DNA of 64,000 nt from Alligator mississippiensis (GCF_030867095.1 NC_081828.1:209814978-209878977), one strand, 5' to 3'. Positions 12,033-25,607 are shown, counted from the stretch's first letter. The notes: a model not told the origin generated them from the letters alone. A program made the numbers and translations.

Positions 12033-13859
12033 GTAAGTCCTCTTTGGCTGGATAGCTTGGTTAGATTTGAATGATGATTTGCATGTCTCTGAATGATATA
12101 CCACCAGAAAGGGCCTGAACTCAAAACCCATCAGCCGATGGGTACTCAGTCTCTCCTAGGCTGAAGCTCAATGAGTTTGCTGCCATCTAAGAAATGAATC
12201 TTGCCAGCCTGATGCCCTTTCCCTAGGGCAGGCTGAGTCTTGCTGCACCATCCCGTTGTATTTTCTGTCTGGTTCAGCAGAATTTTGGCTTAAGCATTTG
12301 GGGAGGCTACTGGAAATGGAGAGAGGGCTTTATACATGGGTGACAAAAAGCATCCTTGCTCCCCCTATGATCAAACCACCAAAGTTGTCAGGCCATTTTA
12401 AATTCACTGGGACACACCCTCGGCTATAGTCACTTCACCAGAGCTGTACCGATTTCCAGAAGGTGAAAGTTTGGTCTGTTGTAGCAGTTGAAGCAGGTAT
12501 AGCATTCACAGTACAGTACCAGCTGGCCAGATGTGTGGTGGAGAGGGCCACGGGGATAGCACCTTAGTGCTTGGAAGAGATGGGGGAGCCCGAGCGGTCA
12601 CAACAAGGGGCAGTGACTTCTTTTTTCATGTTCATGTGGCATTTGCAGACGGGGAAGGATGAGGTGGGTCTTGCAGGAACTGATGTCCTTTAGGAAGAAA
12701 AGTCCGACTAGAGCTTGCTAAACATGGAAACTGCCCCCCTCCCACCCACCATCTTGTTACCCCTAGACTTTCGAAAATAATGAAGGAAGTGTTTGTGCGT
12801 CCATGCATCATTCATGGGGCTTCCTCTGGGGAGGTGCACGGCACCTATCTGAAACCGTGGGGAACAGTGGTTGCCCAGCACCCTTCAGGATCAGGCCTAT
12901 AATTTAGGACTTTGGGAAATCCTTTTAGCAGTGCTGTTTAGTTGTGCAGCCCAGGAAGGGCCTATAGAAAGGCCCAGAAACCTTTCTAACCCATAGCAAT
13001 AATAGTGTACATCCTGGCACTGCTGAATCTATTGCATTTTATGTATTCTGCCTCATTTGCACCAGAGATGTGGACATTTTATCTAATAGATGGGGCAGAG
13101 CACTGAGTTGGGAGTTTTAGGGTCCACTTTCAATTGTGCCACTGAGCAAGTGGGTGACCTTGAGCAAATCACTTAAAGATTTTTGCTCTCAGCCAACATA
13201 AACCAGCATAACTCCATGGATTTCCATCAGCTGAAGGGTTTGTCTATGTGTTGCCCTAAAGGAGGTTAAAATGCTGCTAAAACTGCAGGCAAGTAGTCTG
13301 AAACCCTGAGGTGGAAAGCGCTGGTGAAATGCAAAGCACGTGCTCATTCATTTATTCTTGGGTTGTTCCTATTGTTTCCTTCTGGATACACCCAGTGAGC
13401 TCCAGCCATCACCTGGGAGGACAGCAAAGCTGTTTTTCCTTCCTAGCCATTGCCCTAAAAACTCTTATTAAACAGCTTCAGGCTCCTTTTCAGTAGAAAA
13501 AGCAAAACTAGGGAGAGTCCATATGTTAGAAATGCCAGTTAAAAAAGGGAAAAACAAAGTTAGAAAACTTTCTAAAGCATCTACTACTCACCGCTGTCAG
13601 ACATCAGACACAGAGCTGCATGGCCCTACGTCTGACCCAGTATGGCACTTCTTACACCCTTCAGAGAAAAGGCTACCAGACCCAACACAAAGTAGTGGGC
13701 AACCCTTTACCCTAACTAAATAAGAGCAAGAGAAATGATAGGGCATGTGTGTAACATGCCTATTCATGCCCGTAAATGTCTTGGACTATTCATTATATCC
13801 AAGGAAATGAAACAAAATAATCTTGAGGTGATAATACAGTAGTAAAAAGGTTTGTCTAC

Positions 13860-14105
13860 ACATAAAAGCCGCACTGGTGTAAGTGTACTGCTTTAGCTAA
13901 TCCCTGGCCAGAGGATTATATTCCTTACTCAACTCGCTTGCTCCTGTATGGGAGGAGGAATAAGATGAAGTAGTACTACACACCTTCAGACCACTAGAAA
14001 TGCAACCATACTGAAGGTGCAGAGGCATAATTACATTGGCAAATAGCCAGGCATAATTAATTATACTAGTACAAAATGTGTGTAGGTCAAGACACAGGCA
14101 CATGC
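13860..14105. repeat. Possible MITE-like foldback element
   Basis: The left part reads 'tttgtctacacataaa' and the right part 'tgtgtgtaggtcaag', an imperfect inverted pair that bounds a non-coding AT-rich centre. Boundaries are approximate. Confidence 0.35.
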
Positions 14106-15284
14106 AGGTACCTGGCAGGGGGGCTGGTAATGCTGTTTTCACCCCACCAGTGTTATCCTCTTTAGCTCACCCTCTCTCAGTGAAGGAAGGGAATGCCTTT
14201 CAAGTTCAAGGAAATGCTCCAAGCAGATACCCCATAGCTCCAGCTACTAAATGGGGCCTCATTCGCTGATGATTCCCTCGGTACCATTGCCTCATTCCTG
14301 GTCTCGAGTGCTTTTTACCTGGCATGAAGCAGGGTCTCTTTCTTTCCTCACTCAGAGCTGGGTCTCACAGAAGATGTTTCTTAGTGTTTTTCCAGCCAGG
14401 TGCTCTCAAAACTACATTGAGAGCAGCTCGCTTTTAAAAAGGGCAAATCCATTCTGGATAGGTAGCAGCTGAGGTGTGTGTATGCATCTTTAGTCTCAAC
14501 CACCTTCTGCATCAGCCTCCTCATAATGCAGAATACCCTTGACACTGATTCTTGTTGGGCTGGAAATCATGTCTTCCATGTACAGCGCCTAGTGCAATGA
14601 ATAATGTTGTGTGCAGGAATCATCCTCAACAGGTTTCAGTGTGCGCGCTGGAAATGGTGCAACAAAAATAACTCTGTTGTCCAAAGCTGCATACTAACAC
14701 TTCCTCTGAATGGCAGAAAAGTTTGGGTCTGGACCCTGAAATGACAACTTGTGCCTTGGGCTCTTACACTCTTGACAGAAAAACACAGTATTTTTCCTTC
14801 TTCTCTTTAAAAGTCGACCCTTCTTTTCTGCACCTCTGAGATCCATTCACTCTGTTTGAAGGAGCCAACACTTCTTCAGATTGAATGGGAAATGCTAGTG
14901 GTTGCTTTTTTAGGAGGCTACTGGGCTTTTTCTTCCAACAGGGTTTTCCAAAGAAGAAGTAAGATCTCTTAGCCTTGATTCATTAAGAGCTTTACATAAT
15001 CTATGTTAGAATTTACCACCACCCTGTTAATAGGAAGCCATGAAACAAGTGGTTGTGAATTCCCTGGTTGGTGATGGTCAGCGATAGCACGGCAGAAAAT
15101 CCCCACTTGGCTAAATTATACGGTCAACAGCATCAAAGCAAATATAGGAAATCGGGTCTTTGCTCAGCTTGAGTTCACCAAGGCACCATCCAAGGGAAAG
15201 CTGTGAATGCAGTAGGATGAAAGTCCCTTCTAAACAAAGCTCATTCCCCACAGCCAGACTGATCCTGAATTGACCCTGAACTGG

Positions 15285-15478
15285 TTTCAGCTGCCTGCCC
15301 CGTCACAGACTGCCTGTTTGACCTTGGGGGAATCACTTAATCTGCCCCTCAGTTCCCCTTCTTGACGATGGGGATAATACCCCTTTCCCTCACCCGCTGC
15401 CTCATCTACTGAGATGGTGAGTCCTATGGGCAGGGATTGAATCTCTTCATCTGTATGTACAGCCCCTGGCACAAAAAA
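15285..15478 (+). repeat. MIR-like SINE
   Basis: Contains the typical order 'gaccttgggggaatcactta', 'cctcagttccccttctt', 'atggggataatac' and the 3' part 'gtatgtacagcccctggcac'. Confidence 0.65.
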
Positions 15479-16714
15479 AGTTTTGATCTTTCCTAAGGAG
15501 GGAAGCGCGAGACTAACAGTTAGTGGGTTAGGCATTGAGGTGATAAATAAGGCAGGAAAACACAGAGCAAAAGGGACCATTCAAATGACATCCATATGGC
15601 TCACTTGCAATCACGCTGTAGATTACAATTCCATTTATAAAGCTTGAATGAAGAGCCATTGCACGAGTGCTACAAACACAGAAATACAAGTGAGAGAGGG
15701 TTATAAAGTGATCAGAAGAAAGTGGTAGAGGCAAGTACAGGCCACGGTTACAAGCAGCCTGTCAAACTCTCTAATAACTTATTAGCCCTCTGGGAGAATA
15801 TCTGTGAACCATTATTAAGCCTTTCTATAAGGAGAAGCTGAGTATAAAGCGGGACCCGACTGTGAGTCTGCAGCTAAATCTGCATCCTGCTTCGTCCAGC
15901 CCAGTAATATGGCGAAATGCTTGGGAGGTTTCCCTGGGGGTATTCACAGTCTCTTCCACCGCCCTTTACAGGAAGCCTCCTCCTCCACCCGGCAGTGCCA
16001 CCAACAGCTGTTCCTTGGGAAACCTTCCTGGCATTTTTGCACCAAAATAGAGTCTGCACATTCCACCCAGCCTGTCTTTCTGCAATGACTAAAAATAACA
16101 GCCCAGTGCCTCAGAGTGGCCCTGGTATCTGTCCAAGCTCTGTCTGCAGTGGTATTAAATTGTGAGGTGTCACCTGCAGAGAACTATCGGATTAAAGGTA
16201 AACAGCCAAGATCTTTCACAAGTGGCTCGTGATGTCCCGTGTTTCAATGCGGGGGCACCCAACCTGAGACATCTTATGGGGTCCTAATTTTCACAAGTCA
16301 AACCTTCATCATGTCCCCTTTGAAAATCTTGGCCCTAGACATATACTTGTTTCACAAGTAACTCGCTAAAAATGAAGCGTATTTTAAAACCGAATTTCCT
16401 TTTAACTTCCTTTTATTGGCTGGGTGGGCATTTCACTCCATTCTTGCACTTTAAAGTCAGAGCCACGTTCCACATTCAGGTGTTAGCCCTGTGCTTCAAT
16501 GTGGTTCTCGCGGCTGCCACATCTGCTGGGCAAACATCTCCAGAGAAGACGAGCAGATTTAAACCTTGCATTGTCAGCTGTTTGTGTGTATGACTGAGCC
16601 TAGTTAGCCCAAACTGAGATTGGGCACATGCCATACAAACACATCAAGGCGACTGTCCTAAACCATATGCATTTGCAAGCTGAAAACAGTGTTACCAATC
16701 CACACTAAATGATT

Positions 16715-16868
16715 ACTAAAGATTCCCTTAATGTCCCATTTATAGCAGTCATGCAAGTTCCTGGCTGGGATGATGTAGTTGGGGCTGGTCCTGCTTTGAG
16801 CAGGGGGGTGGACTAGATGTGACCTCCTGAGGTCCCTTCCAACTCTCATTTTCTATGACTCTATGATA
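16715..16868 (+). mobile_element. CR1 LINE 3' end
   Basis: Ends with 'ggtggactagatgtgacc', 'tgaggtcccttccaactctc' and the terminal short repeat 'tctatgactctatgata', the diagnostic CR1 3' terminus. It is 5'-truncated. Confidence 0.8.
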
Positions 16869-19800
16869 AAGGCACATTTCTAAATGGGCACACTTCTAGC
16901 CTGTTTTGCTGTAAAACAAAAGCATGAAACTGTGACTTGACTGCATTCCTAAGGGTCGAAAACCCAGAAAGCAAATTAGAAAACACGGCATGGGTTATTT
17001 TTTCTTTAAATCCCATCATTTTAAGCCATTGTTATGATTTTCTGAAACTGGAGTCATCATTTTTTAATGTCTGGAGCTGACAACACTGAACTATCCCATG
17101 AGGCTGGCTGATCCTTAGAAAGAAGGGAGCTTGAAAAGCAGATCCCAACCACACTTTGCAGCATTGAATGTTAGGAAAAACGATGGCGTTTGTAAGTGAA
17201 GCAAAAATATTATGCAGGAGCAAGAAAGGATAATTGAAAAGCTTCCCAGCATCATTGTTCTGGATCCTTTTTTGACCATGGCTTCACTAGAAGCAGATCT
17301 TTCATCCCTGCCAACACATCCACCCTTTTTTCCTCATGCTGGAAAACTCAGCCCGGAGCCCTGTAATGTTTTTTATCCTGCGCCCTGGTTGCAAGCAGGC
17401 AGGCAAAGCTGAAAAAGCTGAAAATGCACTTTTTTAGCCACTGAGAGGGATGAACAGAAGCTGCCTGTACTCGCCCCAGCTACGGACAATCTGCCTTTCG
17501 CACCACTGGAAGCTGGACGGCGTTCTCCGCTCATCCCAGAGGGACAGGCTTTCAACCCAGCCTGCTCAGGAAAGGAGAACCATTCAGTCTGTCTAGTTGG
17601 CCTCTGACCTTCCTCCTAACCCACCCCTCTGCCTTCCACATATTTCCTAGCCACCGCAGGGACAAAAGGTCTCCAAGTAGCAGCTGTGAAGGTGTTGGAC
17701 CTGGACAGACTGCCAAGAATGCCGCCCGGGCTTGGGGCTGAACGTAGCCTTGTTGACCTCCGCTAGAACAGATGGGATCAAGGCAGTGACGGCAGCACAA
17801 TGGCCCATCGGAGCACAGGACAGGGGAAGAGATTTGAACATGTCACCATTGAGTTAGCAGAGCCAATGAGTGCCTGGGCCCCGGATTAAGCTGCCACCCC
17901 GGTTTCCTCTCCGGCTATTATTAGTGCTTACCCAGCTATGTGCATTCCACAAGAGCAGCCACACGAGTGGCGCCAGCCGTTCGCGGGCCTTTTGTCAGAG
18001 GGCTGATGAGCTCCCCGTGAAGCAGGGGGGAGGGGAGGAGGCCAGTGTGATTCAGTACAAGGGACTTTAATTTCTAATGGCAGACACATGATCCATTATA
18101 ACGAGGAGGGGTGGAGGGAGGGAGCGGAGCAAGTTGTGACACCGATGCACCCATAGGAGTGCTTGTGTCGCAGCTCGGAAGTGACTCCATCCGCCGGAGG
18201 TTGAGGGTGAGTTTCCACCGTTTGCTCACCACCAAGGCCAATATATAGCAGGGCATAAGGCAAGACACCTGGACGTGCAGGTGGGAGAGGGAAAGGATGT
18301 GGCAGGATGCCCGTCTGTGCTACAAACATAGACACACTGTAGGGATCTGAGCCAGCAATTAGACTTACTGCCGCCTCCGGAGAATCCCATAGTTTATAGA
18401 GAAGGGATACAAGGGATTCCTGGTAGCAAATCCAGCCAGCCTAGGACACTGAGACACTATCCTGCCTCTTCTGTGACATTTCAATTACCCGGTCGCTTCA
18501 GCCGTTTAAAGACAAAGTGCTAGGAAATACAGCAGGGACAGCGGTCCTGCCTCAGCAGGCAGATAAAAGCCAGCTCTTTTCCATCTGGCAGGGGAAATAC
18601 CATGATCACCACGGTGGTTTTCCCAGGGACAGAAAATAACCACTTTTCTGGCACGGGGTAGTATCTGTGGAGGTAATATATAGTTAACCTCCCACTTTCA
18701 TTTCCAATGGGAAGATCTTGGCTTTACGCTCGCTTTAGGGAAATGGGAGACTCCTCCCTAGCTGGCTCCTGTGGCCGTACAGCTGAGGGCATCCGAACCC
18801 CAACCTCCGGGCTTGGGCCTGCACATAGGATGCCACCAAATGATTTGGAAACATCTGAAGCCCCAGGTGGGGGTGGAAGATGTTTGCCGGTAGTAGGGCC
18901 ATACTTGAATGACTCATGGATTTGGAATTGATTTGGCTGATTTGATTTTCCTTAGGAAAAAAAACAACAACTCTGGTTTCCATGCTCCTGTGAAATAGCA
19001 AGACAGATCCCTTTGCTCTGAGTAATCCCTCTCCTATCCAGCTGAGAAAGGTACAATTTGTGTCCACACATGACGCACGGTGCTGGGGCAGCTGGCACAA
19101 CCAGGGGACAGAATAGCCCACCTGTGAGAATAGCCATCTGCTGCAACAAATCTACATAAGGTAGCTGCTTGGCATCGATGGGATCTGCCTTCCTTCCCAA
19201 GTGTCTCACAGTTCAAAATAGTGGATTTATTCTTGTTAGAACCAAATTGAGAATGAGCTATCTAATGGCACCCTCACTTCTCAGCACACGTCAGATCCTA
19301 TAGCAAGCCTACGTACAGCCACTGCTATCAGCATGGCTAGCGGGGGCTTCACAGGGTGACACAAAGGGCTTTTTGCTTAGCAGCTGTGTTTGTTCAGTGC
19401 AGATGATTTCAGGAGCAAAGTGATGACATGCTGCTGGCCAGCCACCCCAGAAAGACCGGGTGCTGAGCCTGCAGCTTCTTTTTTAAATAGATGATTCAGT
19501 CATTCGGTAGCTCACTGGGGATGGCGGTCTAGCAAAAGTCCCAGCAAGAGAGGTGATGGACTCCAACAGGTGGGTGGCATTGTTTCCTACTGGACATAAT
19601 GGTTTAAATAGAATGCAAAGCTAATCCGCGGGGCTGCCGTCTTTGTAAGACAAGCTTTTTTTTTCTCAGAGGCTAAAAGAAGGTTATGCTTTCCCTTCGC
19701 TTGGGTTTTGGCTGTTGCATCTAGCCCAGCTATTCTCACTCAGACTGTTCTTAGGACAAAGAGGGAGGAAGGACAGAGCCCTTCGCATTCAGAGTTATGC

Positions 19801-19914
19801 TGTGCTTACCTTTTCCCTCTGCACCTCAGATGAGTCTCCGGTCATGCGCTAGTGGGACCTTCCTGAGAAAATGGTGTAGTCTCCTCCAGAAGGCTAGTTG
19901 TAGGTTGTAGGCAT

Positions 19915-20166
19915 GGTGTAAAGTGGTTGAATTCTGGAATGAGGTTTCAAGATTTTGGTAAGGTTTCGGCAAGGGTGGCCAAAACTTGCAAAGGGCTTCC
20001 AAGGGAGGTGGTGCTCTCCCCTACCTCGGGGGTCTGCAAGAGGAGGCTGGATAGGCATCTGGCTGGGGTCGTTTGACCCCAGCACTCCTTCCTGCCCAGG
20101 GCAGGGGTTCGGACTCGATGATCTGTTGAGGTCCCTTCCAACCCTAACATCTATGAATCTATGAAA
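19915..20166 (+). mobile_element. CR1 LINE 3' end, crocodilian type
   Basis: The segment has the course typical of crocodilian CR1. It reads 'gcaagaggaggctggatagg', then 'ctggctggggtcgtttgacc', then 'ggttcggactcgatgatctg' and 'tgaggtcccttccaaccc', and ends 'atctatgaatctatgaaa'. It is the best single clue to the organism group. Confidence 0.85.
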
Positions 20167-23039
20167 TATCGTTTCTGTGCCTTCTGCACCTGAGTGGCAT
20201 TGAAAACTTTACCAGGGAATACAAAGGATTGTAAGTTTTGACCCAGCAGGTAAAAACATAGCTTTCTCAAGTTTGGTGTTTGGCAGATGTCTGGGTTCCT
20301 GCTAATAATGAGAGATTTTGCAGAGCAAGCACTACACTCAGCTTGACTTTAACCACGGAGTTGACCATACAAGTACAGCATGGGCCAGCGCCACCACTGG
20401 TGTCCTTTACCTGACTGCAGGGGAGTGAGGCAAGGGACAAATTTTGGTTCTTTCTTCTGAACCTTTCCAGTTTGCTGCTTCTGTTAATCAAGACAAGCTT
20501 CACAAACTGGAACCTGTGTGTGTTAACTGACACCAGACGAGCTCCTGGTACCCTAGGAGAGGCTTTGGTTTTGGTTGCAATGTGCAGATCAGTTTTGCAT
20601 TAGTGAAGATGACAGGCTAAATTACTGGCTGCTGGGCAGAGTGGGCGCTGCGCAGGTTCCCTGCAGATCCGCTTCACGGGCACCACTCAGCCCTGCCATG
20701 CAGTCCACTGCCAGGGCATCAGGGACCTTTCCTCGGGACTGCTCCAGCCTGCGGCCCCCCTGCTATTTCAATGCCAGACCTCTATTGAACTGAAGCTACC
20801 AGCCATGCTGGAGATGCTACCAAGCTAGGGGACAATGCATGTGTTGGTGTTCGATCTTAAAATTTCAGTTTCGTGGATTCAGTCTTAAAATACTTAACCA
20901 GATCCGGGGGGCCCTGGGAGTCCAGATGGCTGGCTTGACTCTCCTCCTGCATTTTTTTTTCTTAGGCAAAACTCCCAGTGGAAGTTCTCCTAGTTGGGGC
21001 CGTAGGATACAGCCTTTTTCTAAATTAGCCCGTGAAGATGCCTTCATGATCAGGGTATCGGGTTTAAAATCCCTAGACTGTCTGGGGCCAGGAACAATCA
21101 TATGGTCACGTTTGTGTTGGTGGGAATCAGATAATACCAGGCTGGATGCGCATCAAGGCCATTGTAATAAATAAAATACATTCCAGCAGGGTCTGTCAGG
21201 TCTTTCATCTCTCAAAGGGAGACAAATTGCACAAACTTTGCCTAGCCTTTTCAGATCAGACATTAACAGTCAGTCTCATGTGCTTTGGGTCAGACAATGT
21301 GTAATATCTATAAGTTTGGGCCCAGCAGCCTCAGCCAAAATATTCCCTGACACCAAAGAGGTGGCCGCATTTCAATATTATGATGCGTGTACTGTTTGTG
21401 AAGGGCTCCGGCACTGTCTAAATGTCAAATATTATTCATCCTATGCAGTGCTGTTTAAGAATTGCAAAATCACTGCAGCCCATCTTTCTGGTCACTGGAA
21501 TGAACTCTTGTTCCTTAAGTACATGGGTTCTTATCTATAATTAGCAATTTACAGGGTAACTGCTAAGCATTTTGTCACGCAAAGCTCTGCGTAATTGCAT
21601 ACTTTCCGTGCTTTCAGAGCACACAGTTCATGCTGCTGTTTTTAACTCCCTCTTTTGAAGGCCTGCTATTTTGTGAAAAGCGATAAGCAAACATCAGCCT
21701 TGCAAATACCATGTGCTGTAACGTTAAAAAAAGAGAGACAGTAAATGAGTAAATGATAGGGCGGGACTTCACTGAAAGGCCCATATCTAATTATATCTAT
21801 TAAAAGAGCAGCCCACCAGGCTTCCCTTTTAGCGGATGGAAATGCTTTGTGACACATTTGGGTTCAGAAAGTTTGCCATGTGCTATCGATGGGAATAAAT
21901 CATTTGTGCTATGCAAAGGATGTAATCTATTGTAAATCGCAACCAAGCTGTAGCAATCATGTTATCTATGTAAAACCTTTCCCTCTGGGGTCTCCTTTTT
22001 GTGCTGGTTTGCTCGGCCTCTAACACAATGGGGTTCAGACCCAGGACTGGAGCTCGGAGATGCTCCCACAAAACAAACAGCACATTATGTCAGGGCACCT
22101 AGGCACAAACCCAGGGTAACTAATGGGCGTGCAGTGCAGACAGACCATCTGTTGCCGGGCTTCAAGTTTCCATCCACACCTTTTCCCAGCCTGCTTGAAT
22201 TTAACATTTGTATCCATAATCCTGACTCAGTCCGTGCCCCCTAGAACAACTGGCTGCCTTAAACGATTGGCAGTGAAGCAGTTCGCAATCTTGCCGTTCC
22301 TATTGTTGTTGGGAGCCCCATTGTCCGTACCCCACTGAGACGCACGTGGAGCGTTTCCATCCCTGAGAGCGACTTTTCTAAGCCATGCACTAAGCAACAC
22401 ACAGATAGCACTGCAGTAAACTGAGGCATACTGGAGAGGTTGCCTGTGCAACCAAAAGGGCTAGAAACTTGCTGGAAACTTTTTTCCCTAATCAAGAAGC
22501 TGCCAGAGCTGTCGGGTTATTGCTGGCTTGTAATATCGACCAGCTGCTGCTCAATCAGCCTCCTGTTCCTACCACTTGATCCATTTATTCTGGGACTCTC
22601 CAAGCCACTTTGAAATTTAGTGGGATTGGATCACCTCATTCCATACAACTGAGGGAACCTTCTTGGTATTCAGGTCCAGCTCCCTGCAATCACAACCCGA
22701 TCATATAACCCCGCTCACAATGGTTTGCCCTCATTGCTCCTGTTGAAAGGTTGTTCCAGAAGCTCACGCTGTGATGGTTACAAACCTCCTTCTAATTCAC
22801 AGTCTAAATGTATCCCCTGGGGCTCTGTAAGAGATTCCAGCCTTCCTAGGTATTGCAATGACAAGCAGAACAAGTCGGATAAAACTGGGATTTCCTATTG
22901 GCCAATAAGTGTTTTTTTTATGAGAAAACGTCCTGCAGCTAATTCAGTGCTTGTCTGTGCTCCATTCTTATATGATATGACTATAACAAAGAAGTGCTTA
23001 GCATACCAGGGCACACATTGTATTTCATTTAACAAGTGC

Positions 23040-23205
23040 CAGAAGCTAAATCCTTTGTCCCAAGGGTAGTCCATGGCCATCGCTTGTAAGTCAACACTGG
23101 ACAACGGAAAATATACGCCATAGCTCAAGCCATGGGAAGTCACAGGGGGTGTTAACAGCCATCCTAGTGGTCTCTTCTGCCCTTAAAAATCTATGAAACT
23201 CAGTG
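23040..23205 (+). mobile_element. CR1-like LINE 3' end, diverged
   Basis: Ends 'gtggtctcttctgccctt', 'aaaaatctatgaaac', a diverged CR1 3' terminus. The GTAAGT at 23,085 lies inside this repeat, so I do not treat it as a gene's splice donor. Confidence 0.6.
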
Positions 23206-24263
23206 CCTTCTTCACATTGCCTTACCCATCTCACCATGCCCACATGGCAAAATGCTGCATGTGCTTACATGGAAAAGCAGTACCAAGAGAGCACTTTAAG
23301 TGTTCTCCTGCAGGCTGTTAAGTCCTGTCTTCCTCCCGTATCCCTGTGACTCCTGGCAAACCCAGGTAGATTGAGTCCTCATTTCTGGCTGCTTTCCCAG
23401 GCATCCCAACTCCTTTTTTCCACTGACAATCCAGGGCATCTGTAGAAGCAGCTGGCACCAAGGACAATAAACCACCTGACGTGGCACCTCTCAGGGGAGC
23501 ATCCACAAGCATCTGGAACGATCGTGGTCTGAGACCCACGCTGCTTTTGTTTGGGGGAAGCTGTCACCAGTTTATAGCACCGCACAGCACATGCTGTCGG
23601 GTGTTTTCCCTAAAGCTGCAGTGGCCGGACAGGTGTCATAACGTGAAGATATCAGCTTTTACAGTTTTCAAAAAGCTCTCACAAGCTCTCACAACATTTT
23701 CTAGCTCTCACAGTGTTAAAGAAAAGCTTGAAATGAACACTTAAATGTTCAAAACTCAGGCAAATTAAAAAAAAAAACAAACTACCCCAGCATTTATCAT
23801 CTGCAAAAAATAGCATGATTTTTAAGCCAATCTCATGTTTTTTCAAGGCCTGTCTCAGTGCTTCTGGTTGGCCCCTCTACCTAATGAATAAAGATTATTC
23901 ATATTTGTGCAGCCCTTAAATATGGCATTTGCCTCTACAAACCAAATCAACATTTACTGCACTGCAGTGGTTGGATTTATGGGCATATTTCCTCTATGCC
24001 AGTTCAAGCAGAAACCATTGCAACTACTGCAGTAAATTCATTAAATACATGTAAATACTACTGCAGATATGGTGGGATATGAGCAGAGAAGCCAATAAAT
24101 AAAAGGAGAACCTGGGCACACTTTACTATGGATCTGTCCTGCTTTTTCAGCATTGACGGAAGAAATAAAATCCGTGTGTGAACATCTATCCGTATGTGTT
24201 TATAGACAGGCAATGTAAAGGGTGGGAAGTAGCGGATTTCAATGTCCTGATTGGCCATTTGGA

Positions 24264-24343
24264 GTATTATTATTAGTACTACTGCTAGTACCCATATTAT
24301 ATACTACTACGACTACTAGTAGTAGTCCTGCTACTAATAATGA
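24264..24343. repeat. Imperfect TAC/TAT/TAG trinucleotide repeat
   Basis: Runs of attatt, actact and agtagt units arranged so that the left and right halves are partly complementary and could form a hairpin. Confidence 0.7.
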
Positions 24344-24754
24344 TGGCCCATCCTGTCCAGAAAGGCACTGGCCACATGAAAGACAGGCAGCTCAATAGCC
24401 ACGCTTGTTGGCATACAGAGGGGGTGTCTCAAACAGCACCTGGTTGGCTTTCCCATTGCCAGCTGGGATCTCCCCTTTCTCTTTGGTGACCTCTTGTCTT
24501 TAGGATCAGCCCCTTAGCTCTGCACACATGCACTGGGCAGAGAGCAGCGATCAAAGAAAAAGCAGCCGGTCAAGGACCGGTTAAAGGAGAGGGTTACTGC
24601 TCACCGACTGTGCAATTGCCAGTAAGCAAGAGTGGGAACGCGGTTAGCAAATGCCGGGGGTAAGCCCTGATAGCTGAATGAGGAGACCAGCTATATCTCA
24701 TCATGGAGGAAGGATGGTTTTGTGGTAAAAGGAATAGCCCAAGACACAGGCTTA

Positions 24755-24875
24755 TTTCACAGCTCTGCTTCCGATTTCCCGTGTGACCGTGCCTCAGTTC
24801 CCCATCTGGAAAGCAAGGCATGCAATACCCTCCCGACCTCAGGGGGCAGATGTGAAGATGAATGAACGAATTGCT
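24755..24875 (+). repeat. MIR-like SINE fragment
   Basis: Contains 'gtgaccgtgcctcagttccc' followed by 'catctggaaagcaaggcatg', the characteristic MIR-type core. Confidence 0.55.
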
Positions 24876-25464
24876 GGGTCATAAAAGGAGAAGAGGGGGG
24901 AACTGGTTGAAGTTAAAAGTGAATAAGTTTCATTTCCGGGTACCTTCTCGTCCCTGGAAATTGAACTTCATTGTGCAAGTGGCATCACCATAACCTGGTG
25001 AGGGGCGAGAAAAAGTGCCCCTGGCTGCCTCCCTCTCCTGGCCTAGAGCAAGCAGTGACCCATTCTTGGGGCGGCAACTTTTTGCCCTGACCCCTAGTAT
25101 AACTAAGGGTGGGGGGGTCACTGGGGCACCAGTCCCAGGCACCAAGTGAGGAGGAGAAGGGGGCACAAAAAATAGCCGCCACCATTGTGGCCCTCCCAGC
25201 TGCCAGCAGCCCAGCTGCAGCCTCTGCCCTGCTCACTGCCACTGCCCCGAGTGCAGAAATGCCCAATTATGCCCCTGCTTCACAGCCCAGTTCCCTCAGC
25301 CACCGTGCAGCAGGGAGCCCAGCTGTGGAGGGAACTGGTCCTGGTCCAGGAACTGGGGGGAGCATCGGCCCATCATTTGCCTTGCTTGTGCTTCAGGCCG
25401 GTTGCCTGCCTGTCCCGTGGCACACTGGCACGGATCTCAACGCACACGTCTGTCTCTGTTTCAG

Positions 25465-25607
25465 ATGAGAGGACCTGGACATTTCTAGACGGGTCAGACA
25501 ACTCCAGCCACATACCTCCGCAAGGGCAAGGGAGAGTGAAGGAGCTGACGGCTCGCTATCTGTCTCGGACAGCTGCCCCCGCTGCTCACAGAGGCCTGGC
25601 ACAGCCT
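25465..25607 (+). CDS. XIRP1: Candidate small 5' coding exon of XIRP1
   Basis: The segment is bounded by a strong acceptor (TCTGTCTCTGTTTCAG|A) and a strong donor (CAGCCT|GTAAGT). It is 143 bases long. Read as phase 1 to phase 0 it is open for 47 codons, beginning x|AT GAG AGG ACC and including 'RVKELTARYLSRTAAP'. From memory this resembles the short basic helix near the start of XIRP2, where a Gly/Pro-rich turn precedes 'AKVKKQFE'. That likeness is weak and needs a search. It contains no in-frame ATG, so a start exon must lie upstream. Alternatively, an unspliced frame starting at an ATG at 25,185 runs into it, or the exon is untranslated. The donor's phase 0 fits the next small exon exactly. 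Confidence 0.5.

Larger units (their letters stand above)
12039..25464 (+). other. Putative first intron / upstream region
   Basis: I see no exon with convincing coding sequence. It holds MIR-like and CR1 pieces, a trinucleotide repeat and two isolated regulatory-looking motifs: TATAAAG at 15,843-15,849 and a consensus MEF2 site CTAAAAATAA at 16,089-16,098. A short reading frame starting MAKCLGG at 15,909 follows that TATA element but ends without a donor. If the exon at 25,465 is coding, the start-codon exon (ending in phase 1) should be in this interval or further upstream. I did not find it. Confidence 0.5.

Noticed and set aside
18080..18212. Open stretch ending TTGAGG|GTGAGT
   Set aside because: Donor is good, but the phase (0 in the open frame) does not fit the next candidate exon, no acceptor or start is evident, and the peptide is unrecognisable.
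23074..23090. ATG GCC ATC GCT T|GTAAGT, a possible start exon in the right phase for 25,465
   Set aside because: It lies within a CR1-derived segment, has a poor initiation context and lacks any resemblance to known XIRP starts.
25185..25464. Open frame starting at an ATG and running in frame into the exon at 25,465
   Set aside because: The amino-acid content is low-complexity, another frame is equally open over the same GC-rich stretch, and a strong acceptor separates it from the exon. Kept only as an alternative start.
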